Source: Beverwykella pulmonaria (Eukaryota; Ascomycota; Dothideomycetes; Pleosporales; Melanommataceae). From it: a stretch of 64,000 bases of DNA. The notes under the pieces were generated by a model, which saw only the letters and a list, made by a program, of their open reading frames with translations, was not told the DNA's origin and did no database searches. The stretch is from NCBI GenBank assembly GCA_001599595.1, contig BCHH01000018.1:107175-171174 (forward strand), read 5' to 3'. How positions within the stretch are numbered: position 1 is the first letter of the stretch; the number at the start of each line of letters is the position of its first letter. Shown one piece after another: positions 34,266-45,402 of this stretch. A program made the translations under genes and the position numbers.

Positions 34266-35909
34266 GCTAGATATACTTACACTCCGCGCTAGAAAAATTG
34301 GCAAATTTACAGTTTAACGTTGCTAGTAAAAACGTTGTAATAAGCTTACCGCTGAACTTTAAAGCCCTCCAACTTCGCTACCTTCTAGTTCGCGAGAACT
34401 TGGTAGTGCAAAAGCTAGAGTGGGCATGGATATGACAATACATATTAAAAAACTTCATGTTAGTAAATGTAGGCGCGGTAGTAGAGTGAGAGCCAGAGTA
34501 CTGCAACGAAACAGTACTCTGCACAATAGGGAGCTGTTTCTCTTATATACGTTTGCTTACCGTCATTTTAATTACAGGCGAGAAAACCTAATCTTAGGGA
34601 CTTTCGCTGTCCAATTAGATCATTATTTAGCTTAGTGCAATGCACAGAATGCTCTTCCCAATTAAATTTTGGTAAACTAGTTGTCAACATAGTCATCTCT
34701 TCTAAGATAGCGGATCTCATCCCCGCAATCTTAGCCAACTGTCCAAGAAAACTAGTCTCGCACGATAATGTATAGGGATTTGCTGCAATTTCTGCTGCAA
34801 GCGCCCCATTTTTTACAAGATATCCGATGGATAAGAGCGCACAAGACTGTAATGGATTGTGATATCCCTTAATTGAACATGTGAAAGCTAATTTGCCAAT
34901 TATTCAGCAGATGTTCACACACAGAAGACATTTCGCGAGAGAAGCCAGGTAGATTTTCTTTATCACCTAGCGGTTTACAGAGTTTTGAAGGCAAATAAAT
35001 TCTGTTGGGAAACAACTCATTCAAGGGAGTGCGTGCCGGATATGAAGCCCAGGTGAGGATGGCATGCGCCGTGTCCACTGACATGATGTCTGTAACCCGA
35101 GCTGACGGATATATATTCCAGAATAGTATATATGTTTTCGAATTTGTAGTCGCCCCACCAAGATGCATTGTCGAATATCAGTGTCTTCCGTTTTTTATCT
35201 CTCGTCTTCCACTCCGTTCTATTCTTTCACCCGTCTAGCCGCGGGGAATTCGTCATGCCGGCCCGCTCGGTGCACCTTTCCTTTTTTTGTCTTCAGTCGT
35301 CGTCAAGCGAGGTGCCGCACCACTCTCGCCATGAGATAAATTCTATTCACATATTGGATGACGTATAGCAACACCAAGGGCACCTTTGCCCAACCCCAAT
35401 GCCACCTCTATGCTGCATTATAGCCTACTCCAGCCTGAGAGAGGGCAAGCATGACGTGTCCACCCCACCTCCAGCGCCGCAGAGGTGGTCCACAAAGCAT
35501 GAAATAATGAATAAGAAGAGCGAGACGCCTCCGAGAGAGACAGAGACTGCGGATACGGACTCGACCATTTTTCTGACCGGCTCGCCGGTGAGCACGGATG
35601 CGGTTCCCGTGGTGGCGACCACACTGAGGGGACTTCGTCGAATCCAAATGTGGCGCCATTGACGAAAATCTCCCGCAGCCCTCGGTCAACCCTCTTCTCC
35701 CCATCTGAAAGAATCCTCATTTAGCACGCTCCAGAAATTCTTTCTTACAGTAGTATTTCAAATTCTTAACTTCCTTCAACAACAAAAAGGCCACAGACCC
35801 ACACTCCCGATCACACATCACCCGCGCCGTTTATGATCACTCCCAACCTCGCCCTACCCATGTTTGCCCAAACATGCACCTGATGCAAGTTATTCTTCAC
35901 AAGGCCCGC
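34266..35909. other. 1.6-kb stretch without convincing gene
   Basis: On the minus strand between about 35720 and 35425 two open frames together show a hydrophobic segment (VSLGGVSLFLFIISCFV) that could be a broken membrane-protein fragment, but I cannot place it in a family. The first half is AT-rich with nothing recognisable. Confidence 0.35.
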
Positions 35910-36125
35910 TCACTTGGTCCCGGCATCTGCACCTGGCCCATACACGCGCGTCTGAAGCCCATGACCTGAGGTACCATCACCATGGCAATCTACACAATTC
36001 TCGTCCCCAACATCCCCCATTTCGCATCGCTCGCCGCCTCTCCATGTACAATGGCAAAGGTCGAGCGCCTCGGCAATGAGGCCCAGGACCTGGGCATGAA
36101 AGACGAATAATAAAACGTAGATCAT
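35910..36125 (-). CDS. Possible small secreted cysteine-containing protein, 71 residues
   Basis: The ATG at 36125 opens a hydrophobic start MIYVLLFVFHAQVLGLIAEA resembling a signal peptide, followed by CHC, RCEMGD and ENCVDCHGDGT, five cysteines in all, and ends before a TGA at 35910-35912. No family recognised, no splice signals. It could be a chance frame. Confidence 0.35.
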   Translation of the reverse strand: MIYVLLFVFHAQVLGLIAEALDLCHCTWRGGERCEMGDVGDENCVDCHGDGTSGHGLQTRVYGPGADAGTK

Positions 36126-36763
36126 CTTTCGCGAGCTGACTATGGGTAACAAAGCTGTGATAATGATGTGCGCTGGGCATCAACGAACTGTAGGTAAGTT
36201 TCAACACCAACGCCTTCTACTCCTTAAGGGGGAGTACTTGTGACGGCTGCCGATCGTCTGGTTGTAAGCTATACTACACACCATGGTGCTGTTTTAATGA
36301 GCGTTCACGCACTCCGATCTGGGAAGTGGTAGTATTTCTTATCGTTGGGGCAATTGATACTATTGGCAATGGTGGAAAAACGGCGTATATTACAGGCAAA
36401 CTGAACAGAGTCTTGACGCCCATATTCTTGTAGCAACGGTAAAGTTTCAAGCTGGTTAGTCTCTTGATGGTCATTTTCCCCCACTTCCTTTCGTGGGCGA
36501 CGGGCCGACTCACGGGAATATTCTCCTCACACGCCAACACCAGAGGAAGAATCTTCCAGCACCATGCTCCGCTTCAAATGATCTAGTTAATAAGTTGAAT
36601 CTGACGGCACCTAACGATGAAGACGAGAAAAATCTACATTCACTTCACCAAGGATGGTTCAAGCATGAGATTAAATGCATAGTCGCCAATGGCACTCACG
36701 AATACTTATCAAAAGTGGTGGTACACACTTTAATATAATAGCGCCAATCAACGCAAGCGAACT
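36126..36763. other. intergenic region left of the solo LTR
   Basis: No gene recognised. Confidence 0.4.
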
Positions 36764-36942
36764 ATTAATGTCACGTATGTCACGTGCTTCACATGACATA
36801 CCATATGTCCTATTCTAGCTAGCTCACCCTTCATGGGTATATATAGTCGTCGTGCGAGCAGTTAGCCCTTCACGGCTTTCTCACTCTTTATACACACTTT
36901 TCATCAGACAGTTGACTTCCGCCTTCTACTCGTGACAATTAA
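36764..36942. mobile_element. Solo LTR with 5-bp target-site duplication
   Basis: A 169-bp segment (36769-36937) begins TGTCACG and ends with its exact inverse CGTGACA, so it has TG...CA ends. It is flanked on both sides by ATTAA (36764-36768 and 36938-36942), a perfect 5-bp target-site duplication. Inside is a TATATATAG promoter box near 36838. This is the product of recombination between the two LTRs of a retrotransposon. I see no related LTR in the window. Confidence 0.85.
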
Positions 36943-37721
36943 CGATCACAGCAACCAACATTAACACCACGAGTTCCGTATTCCCGTAGTTATATGCGCG
37001 AACTCAAACCGTTCAACTAACTCTCATGCATTGAAGCAGTCTCTCACACAATGCAACGAAAATGGCATTGCCTCACAAAATCCTCACCCGGAACTTGGCA
37101 CATTGACCTCGATCCAACAGGCTTGGATATCACATCTGCGAAATTGAATTTGACTGTTTCCACCAACGGCAAATAGTACAACCACGCGTTCAACCTGGCG
37201 GAATGCGGGCCAGAAGTAGAAACTTACTGGACCGGTGCGGTTGAAGCTAACACCTGGAAGTAGACTAAATATTTCGGTATTGAATCGCGATGCGACTATC
37301 GGGAGGAGTGTTGTCTCGAGCCAACGTGCGCCGGTAGCTGTGGGTATTGATGTTCCCGAAATTGATTGTTGGGCGATTTCAAGATGTTTTTTAAAGGGGA
37401 GACGTGTCGCTCTAATATTGGTTGGTGAAAAAATCCAAACATACCCAAATATTTCAAGAGCAAAGGTTTACGACACATCACAAGCGTCAACATTGAGTAT
37501 AGTGTGCACGTAGGAAATTTCCCAATTAGCTAATTCACCAAAACGCCCAGATTGGGTTTTTGTAGAGGATCTGGTTTGGGTGCCGCGCCATCCCTCGAGT
37601 TTCTTTGCGCCAAATCTTAAATTCCACTTGCAGCTAATCAGGGTCTGCATTTGATTCAATTAGCATTGTTCGAACAGGTTGTGGACGTGGGAGATATACC
37701 GTATGGTAATGCCAGTGTCGT
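36943..37721. other. region with a possible interrupted small reading frame
   Basis: From the ATG at 37051 one frame reads WHIDLDPTGLDITSAKLNL, then a TAG, then HAFNLAECGPEVETYWTG and a second TAG near 37262. It looks more coding-like than the surroundings and could be a decayed small gene, but I recognise no family. Confidence 0.3.
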
Positions 37722-37952
37722 TTACGTCTCCTTGGCGCAGCAGCATCGTTTACGTCCCCAGCCGCAGCCTTGCATGTACATGAATCCTCCGTAACCATCA
37801 CAGTGATATTCGCATTGACCAGAGTTGAGGAATCCACAAGTGCCTGGATGGAAGCATTTCTCGCGCTGCTCTAGTTGACTCGGGTCAGGGAATGGATTAC
37901 CGACGGCGGCCATAGTGAAGGCCGCGACGACAGCGATGAGAGAGCACTTCAT
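37722..37952 (-). CDS. Defensin-like secreted cysteine-rich peptide
   Basis: 76-residue precursor from the ATG at 37952 (upstream GTG rejected). A signal peptide MKCSLIAVVAAFTMAAVG is followed by a short acidic pro-part (PFPDPSQLEQRE) and a 45-residue mature region with eight cysteines. The spacing C-x3-C-x11-C-x6-C-x-C over its last part (CEYHC ... GCGWGRKRCCC) fits the cysteine-stabilised alpha-beta fold of fungal defensins of the plectasin type, with an extra pair of cysteines upstream. Such peptides are usually antimicrobial, binding membranes or lipid II; some act as effectors. The assignment rests on cysteine pattern only. The peptide is Gly-, Tyr- and Arg-containing near its C-terminus, as in the gamma-core region. 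Confidence 0.65.
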   Translation of the reverse strand: MKCSLIAVVAAFTMAAVGNPFPDPSQLEQREKCFHPGTCGFLNSGQCEYHCDGYGGFMYMQGCGWGRKRCCCAKET

Positions 37953-39203
37953 GGTGATGATTGATCGCACTGTGTTGTGCAGATTGGAGATTGAACGGGT
38001 TGGTTTAAAAATGAGGAAGAGATAACTCTTGTAGATGGTCGTTATTCAGAGAGTGATTTGATATTAACGGATACCTTTCCATGGTCTTTATAGAAAATCA
38101 GGACAAGAGTTTATAACCCAACGAAACGTTGATATTCACTTGAGAAAGCTATTCAAAGAACATGCTCGTATCCATTAGTCTCTCTAATGCATCTCATGAG
38201 ATATTTTCAAAATAAAGTTCTCGCATTCCAGGCTCGTATTGGTTATGCTATTGCCGCACCTCGCCGGTGGTATCATGTTAATATCGCCAAGTGTGTCCTT
38301 TTCGGTTTACCGGACAATCGTTGAAGTTGTGGGACCGGTGGTGTTAATTGAAATGTTAAGGTTGTGTTGTTGTGAAGTCGGATTCCTCGTATCTTCCAGC
38401 CCCTACGGTGGGGCAAATATGATATTCTCGGAATTTTCGCCACACTCATCGGCCATGCTAACTTCGTATCTTTTCTCTCTGCTCGTATTCCCCAGACTAA
38501 CTCTGTGTTTCATCTTCATGACTGGAGAATCCCCGATCTATGCAAAACAAGTGGCGCTCACCGAGGATCTGAGTTGTCTTTTCTGAGTTGGAAATGCGCG
38601 TATTTTTTAGCCCCATTTCATATACATCTTTTAGAATGAATATGGTTCTGACTCTCTGATTGGTCACGCTAACGTTACACCTCGCTTAATCATTGGGGTT
38701 TGTCTAGTCAACTCTAGGATCTTCCCTTCTAGACTTATAAACACGTAGCTTTCATAATGCGTGTCGTGCTATATTTGCGGAAGTTGCGCGGCTTGCGTTT
38801 CATAAGACGATCGAGACCGAAGGACCTATCCTTCTTGAAGATATGAGCCGTACGATCATCGTCCCTCGGCAACAGGGTGTCTCAAATTCTGCACTCTCAT
38901 TGATCAGATCGTTGATGCTTCTATGACTTACTTCGTACTCCGTCGTTTACTTGACTCTTATGGAGCAACATTGTATCGTGACTTGTCACTAATTTTACGT
39001 ACGAATAACAGTCCAATGAAGCCGTGATATGCCATAAGGCTCAGAGCACCTTCCACCAAGTGCATAAATAGAAATTTGGAATTTCTCTGTAGGCTGGGCC
39101 TTTCTGTTCAATGAAAAGCCATCTATAAAACCTCATCAGATCTTCGTGAGCTTCATATCATATCCAGCTGTTTCGTTTCGGATCATTGAAAAAAAATTTC
39201 AAC
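37953..39203. other. 1.25-kb intergenic region between two secreted peptide genes
   Basis: Divergent promoters of the genes at 37952 and 39204 lie here. A 115-codon open frame at 38239-38586 has no recognisable motif and I treat it as chance. Confidence 0.4.
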
Positions 39204-39601
39204 ATGAGAGTCGCAACCACTATTCTTGCTGTCTTCGCTAGCATTACTCTAGCAAGAGTCACAAATCAACCACGATCAGATTCAACCTCCGTTATTGAAT
39301 CGAATACTTTAGCCGACGCCCTCGAGAAACGTAAAGGCTGTACTGGAGACAGGGTTCAGGGAGACGTATGTAAAGGAAATCTTCTGCGTGCTCAGAATTC
39401 GTTTCATAACTGGTAAGACACTTTCAAAGGCACTTTCAATAAACTTCTTTGATTATAAGTACTGAGGATGTATTTAGCAAAAGTAGCGGGGGATGGTGTT
39501 GCGCTAAGAAAAAAAACGGAGATTATGGATTAGACGTCAACAAAGGACAAAGCCGAGAAGATTGTGGGTACTGTTTCAGTGGAAAATGCAGGGCGGAGTG
39601 A
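39204..39601 (+). CDS. Secreted cysteine-rich protein with Kex2 site (two exons)
   Basis: Model join(39204..39412, 39478..39601), 65-bp intron (GTAAGA donor, TTTAG acceptor, phase 2) that creates a cysteine codon at the junction; 110 residues. The ATG at 39204 gives the signal peptide MRVATTILAVFASITLA, a pro-region of about 25 residues ending in LEKR, a Kex2-type cleavage site, and a mature peptide of about 67 residues with eight cysteines: KGC, DVC, HNC, WCC, EDC, GYC and GKC. It is Lys- and Gly-rich and basic. Size and architecture fit antimicrobial peptides or effectors; no family recognised. Without splicing the gene would look like a broken 70-residue frame. Confidence 0.7.
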
Positions 39602-40532
39602 TTCTTTGTACATTGCATGCTGAAAGCAACTGGCCACATTAGTGAAGGAGTGTCTAGATAGTCTTATTACCTGACTTATAACATTCCAACTAGAATGTAT
39701 TTTGGTGATCGGAAGATATAGCAGAGTAAACGAGTATCTCAGACAGTTTGAGTTGAGGCTTTGTCTGCAACTGCAAGTAATGTTGTTGTACATGGGGCAC
39801 TTTTTGAAGCAATGAACGCTTTTCGCCATCTGTCGCTTAATTTTAGCTGAACTTATTGGCCGTTCAACACCCGGGCTACTAGGATTGTAAGTTGTAAAAA
39901 AATCTTGGCACCTCCCCGAAATAAGTTTTGCACTCTTACAACCCCCTTGCTTGTACACAGCAAATACGGTTGGTCGGTCAGATGATCGCAGGCTGGCGTA
40001 GGGGCTGGAACATCTATGCCGCACTCAGTCATGTGTATTTCCCGTGCTCCCTGTGGCACAGATATTTAGCAACCGTATTTCTGAATATGGCTGTTTCATA
40101 ATTTGCCCTACTCCTGAAGCAGCTAGAGGCTAAGCGGCTGTGGGGTTGCGGCTGAGCTGCACAGCCACCTCCAATCTCATCCTACTGCTTCTAGTTTTGG
40201 AACCAAAATAGCACAGTCTCGTGATCTTCCTCACCGCATTACTCGGATTCCCATATATACCAGGATGATAATTGCTTCAAAATCTGCCATAAAACTCAGT
40301 TCCTCCCACTAACCCTTCCGGGCATGGTTTTCATTTCATGTACAAAGAAAGTTTAGATTTGTGAAGCGCTAGGACTAGCTTGGCACCCGCGTATCTCCTC
40401 ATCGTCTAGTATGTAGAATTTGAGGCTCTATTTCTTAACACAACAAGAAAAAATGGCTAGAAGAAACTCCCGAAACCTTTGCAAATACAATTCACATCGC
40501 GTTTTAAACCTCCAAAAATACCCCGCACTGAA
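39602..40532. other. intergenic region
   Basis: No gene seen. Confidence 0.4.
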
Positions 40533-40832
40533 ATGCGCCTAGAAAAGCGCGCGTCCGTGGTTGGGGCGATTGTGGCAACACGGGATGGCTATGCATTAGC
40601 AAGTGCTCTCTCCACCCCCATGAACCGTGGCCAAACTAACCTCTCAGCTCTTTTACAACGTATACAGCAACGAACAGAAGAAGGAGGCTTCAATTTTTGG
40701 CATCATATTCTATATGAGAATGATTTTGGGCGTTGTAAGATTGTTCTTCTATTACTAGAACGAAAGGAAGCCGTCACCGATATCCCAACTTCATTTTTAC
40801 CAATAACTTCAGGTAGACAGCCAGTTGAATAG
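40533..40832 (+). CDS. Hypothetical protein, 99 residues
   Basis: An ATG-started frame with fairly protein-like content (RASVVGAIVATRDGYALAS, EGGFNFWHHILYENDFG). No domain, signal peptide or neighbour context supports it. It may be chance or an exon fragment. Confidence 0.25.
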   Translation: MRLEKRASVVGAIVATRDGYALASALSTPMNRGQTNLSALLQRIQQRTEEGGFNFWHHILYENDFGRCKIVLLLLERKEAVTDIPTSFLPITSGRQPVE

Positions 40833-41282
40833 AATTCTGTTACAGCGAGTTACAGAGCAATATGATGATGTCCGAAAGGATTGAAGAGAACAACATTGCT
40901 CACTGCAATGTTATGAGGCGTTCAGGTGCAATCATAAACCAGCCTGTTTTTTATATTATCGAAAGGCTCGGCGGGGGAAAGAGACAGCGGATATGGTGCT
41001 AGAGAACAACATGGTGATTCGTACTACCTGTAAATAGGCGTCAGAGGCTCTTTCACCAAACTGCAAACCAATTAATGGAAAGTCACAATTCTAAATACTG
41101 AAATCAACTCAATATGCATCTCATAAACCAGCGTCGTTACAAAGGGAGACCAAACCCTCTCAGTTACATCAAGATATTTGCTACAATTTGCCAGCAAGAA
41201 AAATACTCCCTCAGATCAATTTCTTCACCGTTCATTCATACAGTGAGCGGTACGAAATGTCCCAAGCAATACTCTAGTTCGA

Positions 41283-42377
41283 CTAAAAGTTATCCTCACG
41301 AATGGGATTCTCCTGTGACGGGCTGGAGCCGAGGAACACCTTCAACGTGCCTTTCGGTTGGTTGTTGCCTGCAACCCACTACATCAATCATATATTAGCA
41401 TAATCTATCGGATTTAGTGTGGTAAAGCCCACAAAGCAAAGAGTTACATGCCTGGATGACTGCTTTTCCCGATGGACTTCCGGGGGCATCGCCTGTGCCG
41501 CTGCCACCCACATAAGCCCACTTCCGTATCGCACCCTCGTCGAGCCCCCAAGTATCAGTTAGGAAGTTAATGAAGAGATCAAGGCGCGGGGTGCCAGTTT
41601 GCTGGGCGCTGTAGATCAATTCGACGCGAGTGTCGGGCCCGGGGTCGAACTAAGTATATAATTAATTCTTAAGTGAACTAGTTTTGGAGAGGAGGAGCAT
41701 ACGAAATCGGTTGCAGGTTCCAACTTGTCGCTAATAAATTTTTCCACCGTGGGGGTGTCTGATAATGACATGCATGCATTTGAATTGACTTCTTGCATGT
41801 GGGCAACTGGGTGAGAGTTAGTCAACTTGGGTCAAGTTGTTGTTAGCTACCTAAGGAACGGAGAGGGAAGGGTGACGTGAAAAGTAAGGCGGTAGAGCAA
41901 TGAGATAGACGGAGGGAATTTCATACGGAACGTAAGTGTGTGGTAGGTTCCAGAGTTGCTAGAGTTGTTCTTGAATGAAGATGCCTGACCATAGTGCTTC
42001 CACTACATACCAGTGAACGGAAATTCCTACTTACCTACGACATGTTCGGGGTCAGAGATCATGAGTGCTGTGCAGCCGTAGAGAAATGTGATCCCCCATG
42101 CGTCAGTCTTGGACTGATCAATCTTAAAGTAAAGCGCCGAGTCTCCTCCAGCCTTTTGCGAACCCGGGATACTTCTCCAAAGATCGTCGAGAGCGCTAGC
42201 GCGCTTTGAGAATTCTATCGTCCCTTCTCTGCGGTTTTGTCAACTGGAATGACTCGGACTATTTAATATCATGGAAGAAATGCGGACTTACGGGGATCCA
42301 GATGGGGCAGACAGTGAAAGAGAAAAGAGAAGGGTGAAACAGATGCTGAAGAACTGCAAGAAAAGAGAGAGCGCCAT
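41283..42377 (-). CDS. Secreted protein of unknown family with CheD/CNF-like Cys-His motif (five exons)
   Basis: Model complement(join(41283..41368, 41448..41649, 41703..41806, 42035..42228, 42292..42377)), 223 residues; introns of 79, 53, 228 and 63 bp, each GT..AG with consistent phases and canonical donors (GTAAGT twice, GTATGC, GTAACT). No frame of useful length shows the gene without splicing. MALSLFLQFFSICFTLLFSLSLS is a signal peptide; FSKR near residue 35 may be a Kex2 site. The core reads KIDQSKTDAWGITFLYGCTALMISDPEHVVVAHMQE, in which a Cys in a strand (GCTAL) is followed about 15 residues later by AHM. That pairing recalls the Cys-His arrangement of CheD/CNF1-type glutamine deamidases; this is my inference from a short motif, not a family match. 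The C-terminal part (YSAQQTGTPRLDLFINFLTD, YVGGSGTG) is unfamiliar. No lesions are visible. Confidence 0.68.
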
Positions 42378-43609
42378 TTTAAGCTGTGGATAGCAAATTG
42401 TCGATTCACGCCGTAGATGTTTGTTTGACTTGGGGACGTTTTGGGTTTCACTTCTATATTGAAAGAACACAGCTGATGCAAAATACAAACAGAGGATGAT
42501 TTCTGGATTCTTATAGATTTCGAGTGTAGTAATATGACGTAGAAACTTATGAAGGAGTAGGATGAGCATCGATTACGGTTTTTTGAGAAACAATCCGCTG
42601 TCATCATTTTCGAATCCCATAAGCTCTAAATGGTATTCGCTAAGTAGATCGAGTTTCACGATGACAATCATTATATGCTCCATTCATTGTAATGGCCTTT
42701 GCAAAATCCTTCAGCTTTCGCCCGAGAGTTCAAGGATGCCAGTTGCTGTAGGCAAAACCGCTCCAGCCCCTCTCCCCCAACAAGAGTTATCGCCTTCTAG
42801 CGCCGCGCGAGGCCTAGATAGCAAGTTAAAATATACACAAGCGTTAAGGAGATATGTAAAGACTTTTATGATACAAGAGTATTGTAAGACGTAGCGTAGT
42901 TAGGCGTTTTAAAAAAGATTCCTTTTCCATTTACCATTCCGCGGTTGAAATGCCTCTACTAAAATTAATGAATTATTATTATTTTTAAAGGCTTGAAAGC
43001 CTTGTCTAGTGTGGCGTAATAAAGTGATGAACGCAAGGAGATGAGGGGGGCCGAATCTGTTGCATACAGAAAATCGACAAATTGCCTTGGCAAAGAATCC
43101 TGTTCCATTCTCCCTCCCTTTCTTGAACTCCCTAAACAGAACGTAAAATGTAAAATCAATTTTATGCACTCTAATATATATTTGAAATAATATTATGAAA
43201 GCAACAGTCAGCTTACGCATCACGAGCCTCGACGTTCCTGAATGTTTCAAATAGGATCCACCAGTTGAAACAATACTCTTGGCGTCAATGCGATGACGTA
43301 CGAAGTAAGCGTGCGCCTCTTTCGTTTCGCTCATCGTTCTGACTTGGTTTTCTCTGAGCATTTCTCGTACGCAAGATTGCCATCATTTTCATACCGCTTT
43401 TTCAAAGTAAGTGATAATCTATTGCTTAAACTTTAAGTTACATTCGTACTTGCTCAGTAAATGAACACAGTCCCCTTTGTCCTTTGAATATTCTGACCGT
43501 TGCCATAGAAGAAGACCTACCATAACAGCGACTTTGCGAGACCTTTCCGTTTTTACTGCACTTTTACAATCTTGCAAATCTTCTCTATAGACGATACGAC
43601 AAAAACAAC
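42378..43609. other. intergenic region between the secreted protein and the F-box gene
   Basis: Divergent promoters. The open frames here look like chance. Confidence 0.45.
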
Positions 43610-44773
43610 ATGGCATCATCCAGCTTCAGTAGAATCCCAATGGAAGTAGTCGAAAACTGGGCACAATACCTAGAAGCCTCAGACCTGAGCTCCTTTCGAT
43701 TGGCATGCAGGCAGGCCGACGCGCAGACATTACATATCGTGGCACAACGCTTTTTCACAACATGGAGAACTAGCCTCATGGGTTCAGACCTGAGGAAGCT
43801 GGAAGATCTCTCTAAGAACGCAGATCTACGAAAGTACGTCAAAAATATACGCATCGAGGACGACTGTGAGAAGAATGAAGCCAGTTTGTTGCTTGAGGCT
43901 CCACCGGAGACTCCATCAACTGGCTTGACATATGTCTGGCCGCGAGATGATGCACACATCATCAGCTCAAGTGAAATTGGCGTTGCAAGTCTGAGGGCTA
44001 TGTTCATTGAAAAACAGTTACGCCCGCAGACAATCCAAATTCGAGATTATCGCAATGGAAACGCAACTGCGAGTTCTGGACCCGCAGCCGTCCTTGCAAG
44101 AGACATACTTGACGGCGCCAACTTAGCCATTGTTTCGATACACATCTACAAGGAATCTCAATCAGTTGTAGAAGCAATCCTTCATCTCTCTCCAAAGCAT
44201 CAAGGAGAAGGTGTGGGATTCTCTATGCTGAGTTCTGCAGAGTTATGCCTCGCATCCAATGTCGCATCGTATTGGTTGGAGCAGCTATTCTACCATGCCC
44301 CGATCCTCGAGGACTTGAAGCTCTCATTTGAAGAATCATGGAGCGCCCAGAATAACTCAATGCTCGCTGCAGACAAGCCCGTTTTCAAGCTGATACAGCT
44401 TAACCTTTCCATGTCAATATTGCCCACACATACCGTGCTTACCATCTTAGCCAACTCCAAGCATAGCTTGACTGGCGTGTCATTCAGTTTGATGAAACTC
44501 AGTCGAGGTTCAACGTGGCGGGAGCTCTTATCGAGCATAGGAAGCGATTTCCCTGGGTTAACTTCCTTTAATCTCAAGTTTCTCTCTGAAGAAGAGTCTG
44601 GGGCTATCAAGTTCCAGCTTAGCAAGGATAGAGTCGAGAAGGAGTATGGATCTGGGCTTGAGCTGTTTGAAAGGGGTCCCCAAGGTAATAAAAGAATTAG
44701 TTGGATTCGCTATAAAGGACCTAGCGCTGGTAGCGTTCTCAAGATTGTAGCCGCAAGCGCGGTAACTTGGTGA
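43610..44773 (+). CDS. F-box-domain protein
   Basis: A single exon of 387 residues. Near the N-terminus, FSRIPMEVVENWAQYLEASD followed by LSSFRLACRQ is an F-box (about residues 6-45), the motif that binds Skp1 in SCF ubiquitin ligases. The rest is helical and leucine-rich, with repeated blocks such as LEDLKLSFEESW, LIQLNLSMSI and LTSFNLKFLSEE that suggest degenerate leucine-rich repeats as substrate receptor. Such orphan F-box proteins are numerous in filamentous ascomycetes. It starts at ATG 43610 in context ACAACATGG and is intact. Repeat R1 copy 2 begins 170 bp downstream. Confidence 0.8.
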   Translation: MASSSFSRIPMEVVENWAQYLEASDLSSFRLACRQADAQTLHIVAQRFFTTWRTSLMGSDLRKLEDLSKNADLRKYVKNIRIEDDCEKNEASLLLEAPPETPSTGLTYVWPRDDAHIISSSEIGVASLRAMFIEKQLRPQTIQIRDYRNGNATASSGPAAVLARDILDGANLAIVSIHIYKESQSVVEAILHLSPKHQGEGVGFSMLSSAELCLASNVASYWLEQLFYHAPILEDLKLSFEESWSAQNNSMLAADKPVFKLIQLNLSMSILPTHTVLTILANSKHSLTGVSFSLMKLSRGSTWRELLSSIGSDFPGLTSFNLKFLSEEESGAIKFQLSKDRVEKEYGSGLELFERGPQGNKRISWIRYKGPSAGSVLKIVAASAVTW

Positions 44774-44942
44774 ATTAAGTACCTACCCAAGTCTACACTA
44801 TAATCCCATATAGAAGATCCCTCTACCAATTACTGCGCTCTACTGCGCCCTAATGGTACCTCGTCTCGTAACTTCAAAGCCTCAAACCGCTTTCCATGCC
44901 TTTGGACATATTGGACTAGATCATATCTCGTGCTACAATTTG

Positions 44943-45402
44943 TGTTTTGTTCTATACTTGGTTAGGCCACCAAGCTTCTCAGGCAGAGTTTCTGAGTCGA
45001 TCTCAGGATGCCTCGGACCCTCAACTATCAACTATCAGAAACCTCATCAAGCAATCGATTTGGCTACAGACTGTAAAATTCTGCGATCTCTCCAACCATC
45101 CCATAGTTCTCTGTTTTTTGCTTGTTTGTAGATAATTATCGCGTTTCGCGCTCGGCCGAATAGCTGGCTGACGATTGACGCTTTGAGAGAGATTCAGGAT
45201 CAGGTATCGACACTCACGGTGGCTCAGGAACCTGGTCAAGATAGCTGAATCTCCGTTGATGAAAATTGACGCTCACGGCAGCTTAAGAACCTCATCAAGA
45301 TAACAGTCACGTGAACCCACTTCGAGCCTACGCCCCCAAATAGAGCCTTGTTTTCCCAAAACTAACTACCACACCTTGCTCGGGTCGATGAGATTGTATA
45401 GA
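44943..45402 (-). repeat. Dispersed repeat R1, copy 2 (inverted)
   Basis: Reverse complement of the repeat at 5160-5621, with the same terminal TCTATAC/GTATAGA heptamers and the same internal duplication. Several differences are transitions. Confidence 0.75.
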
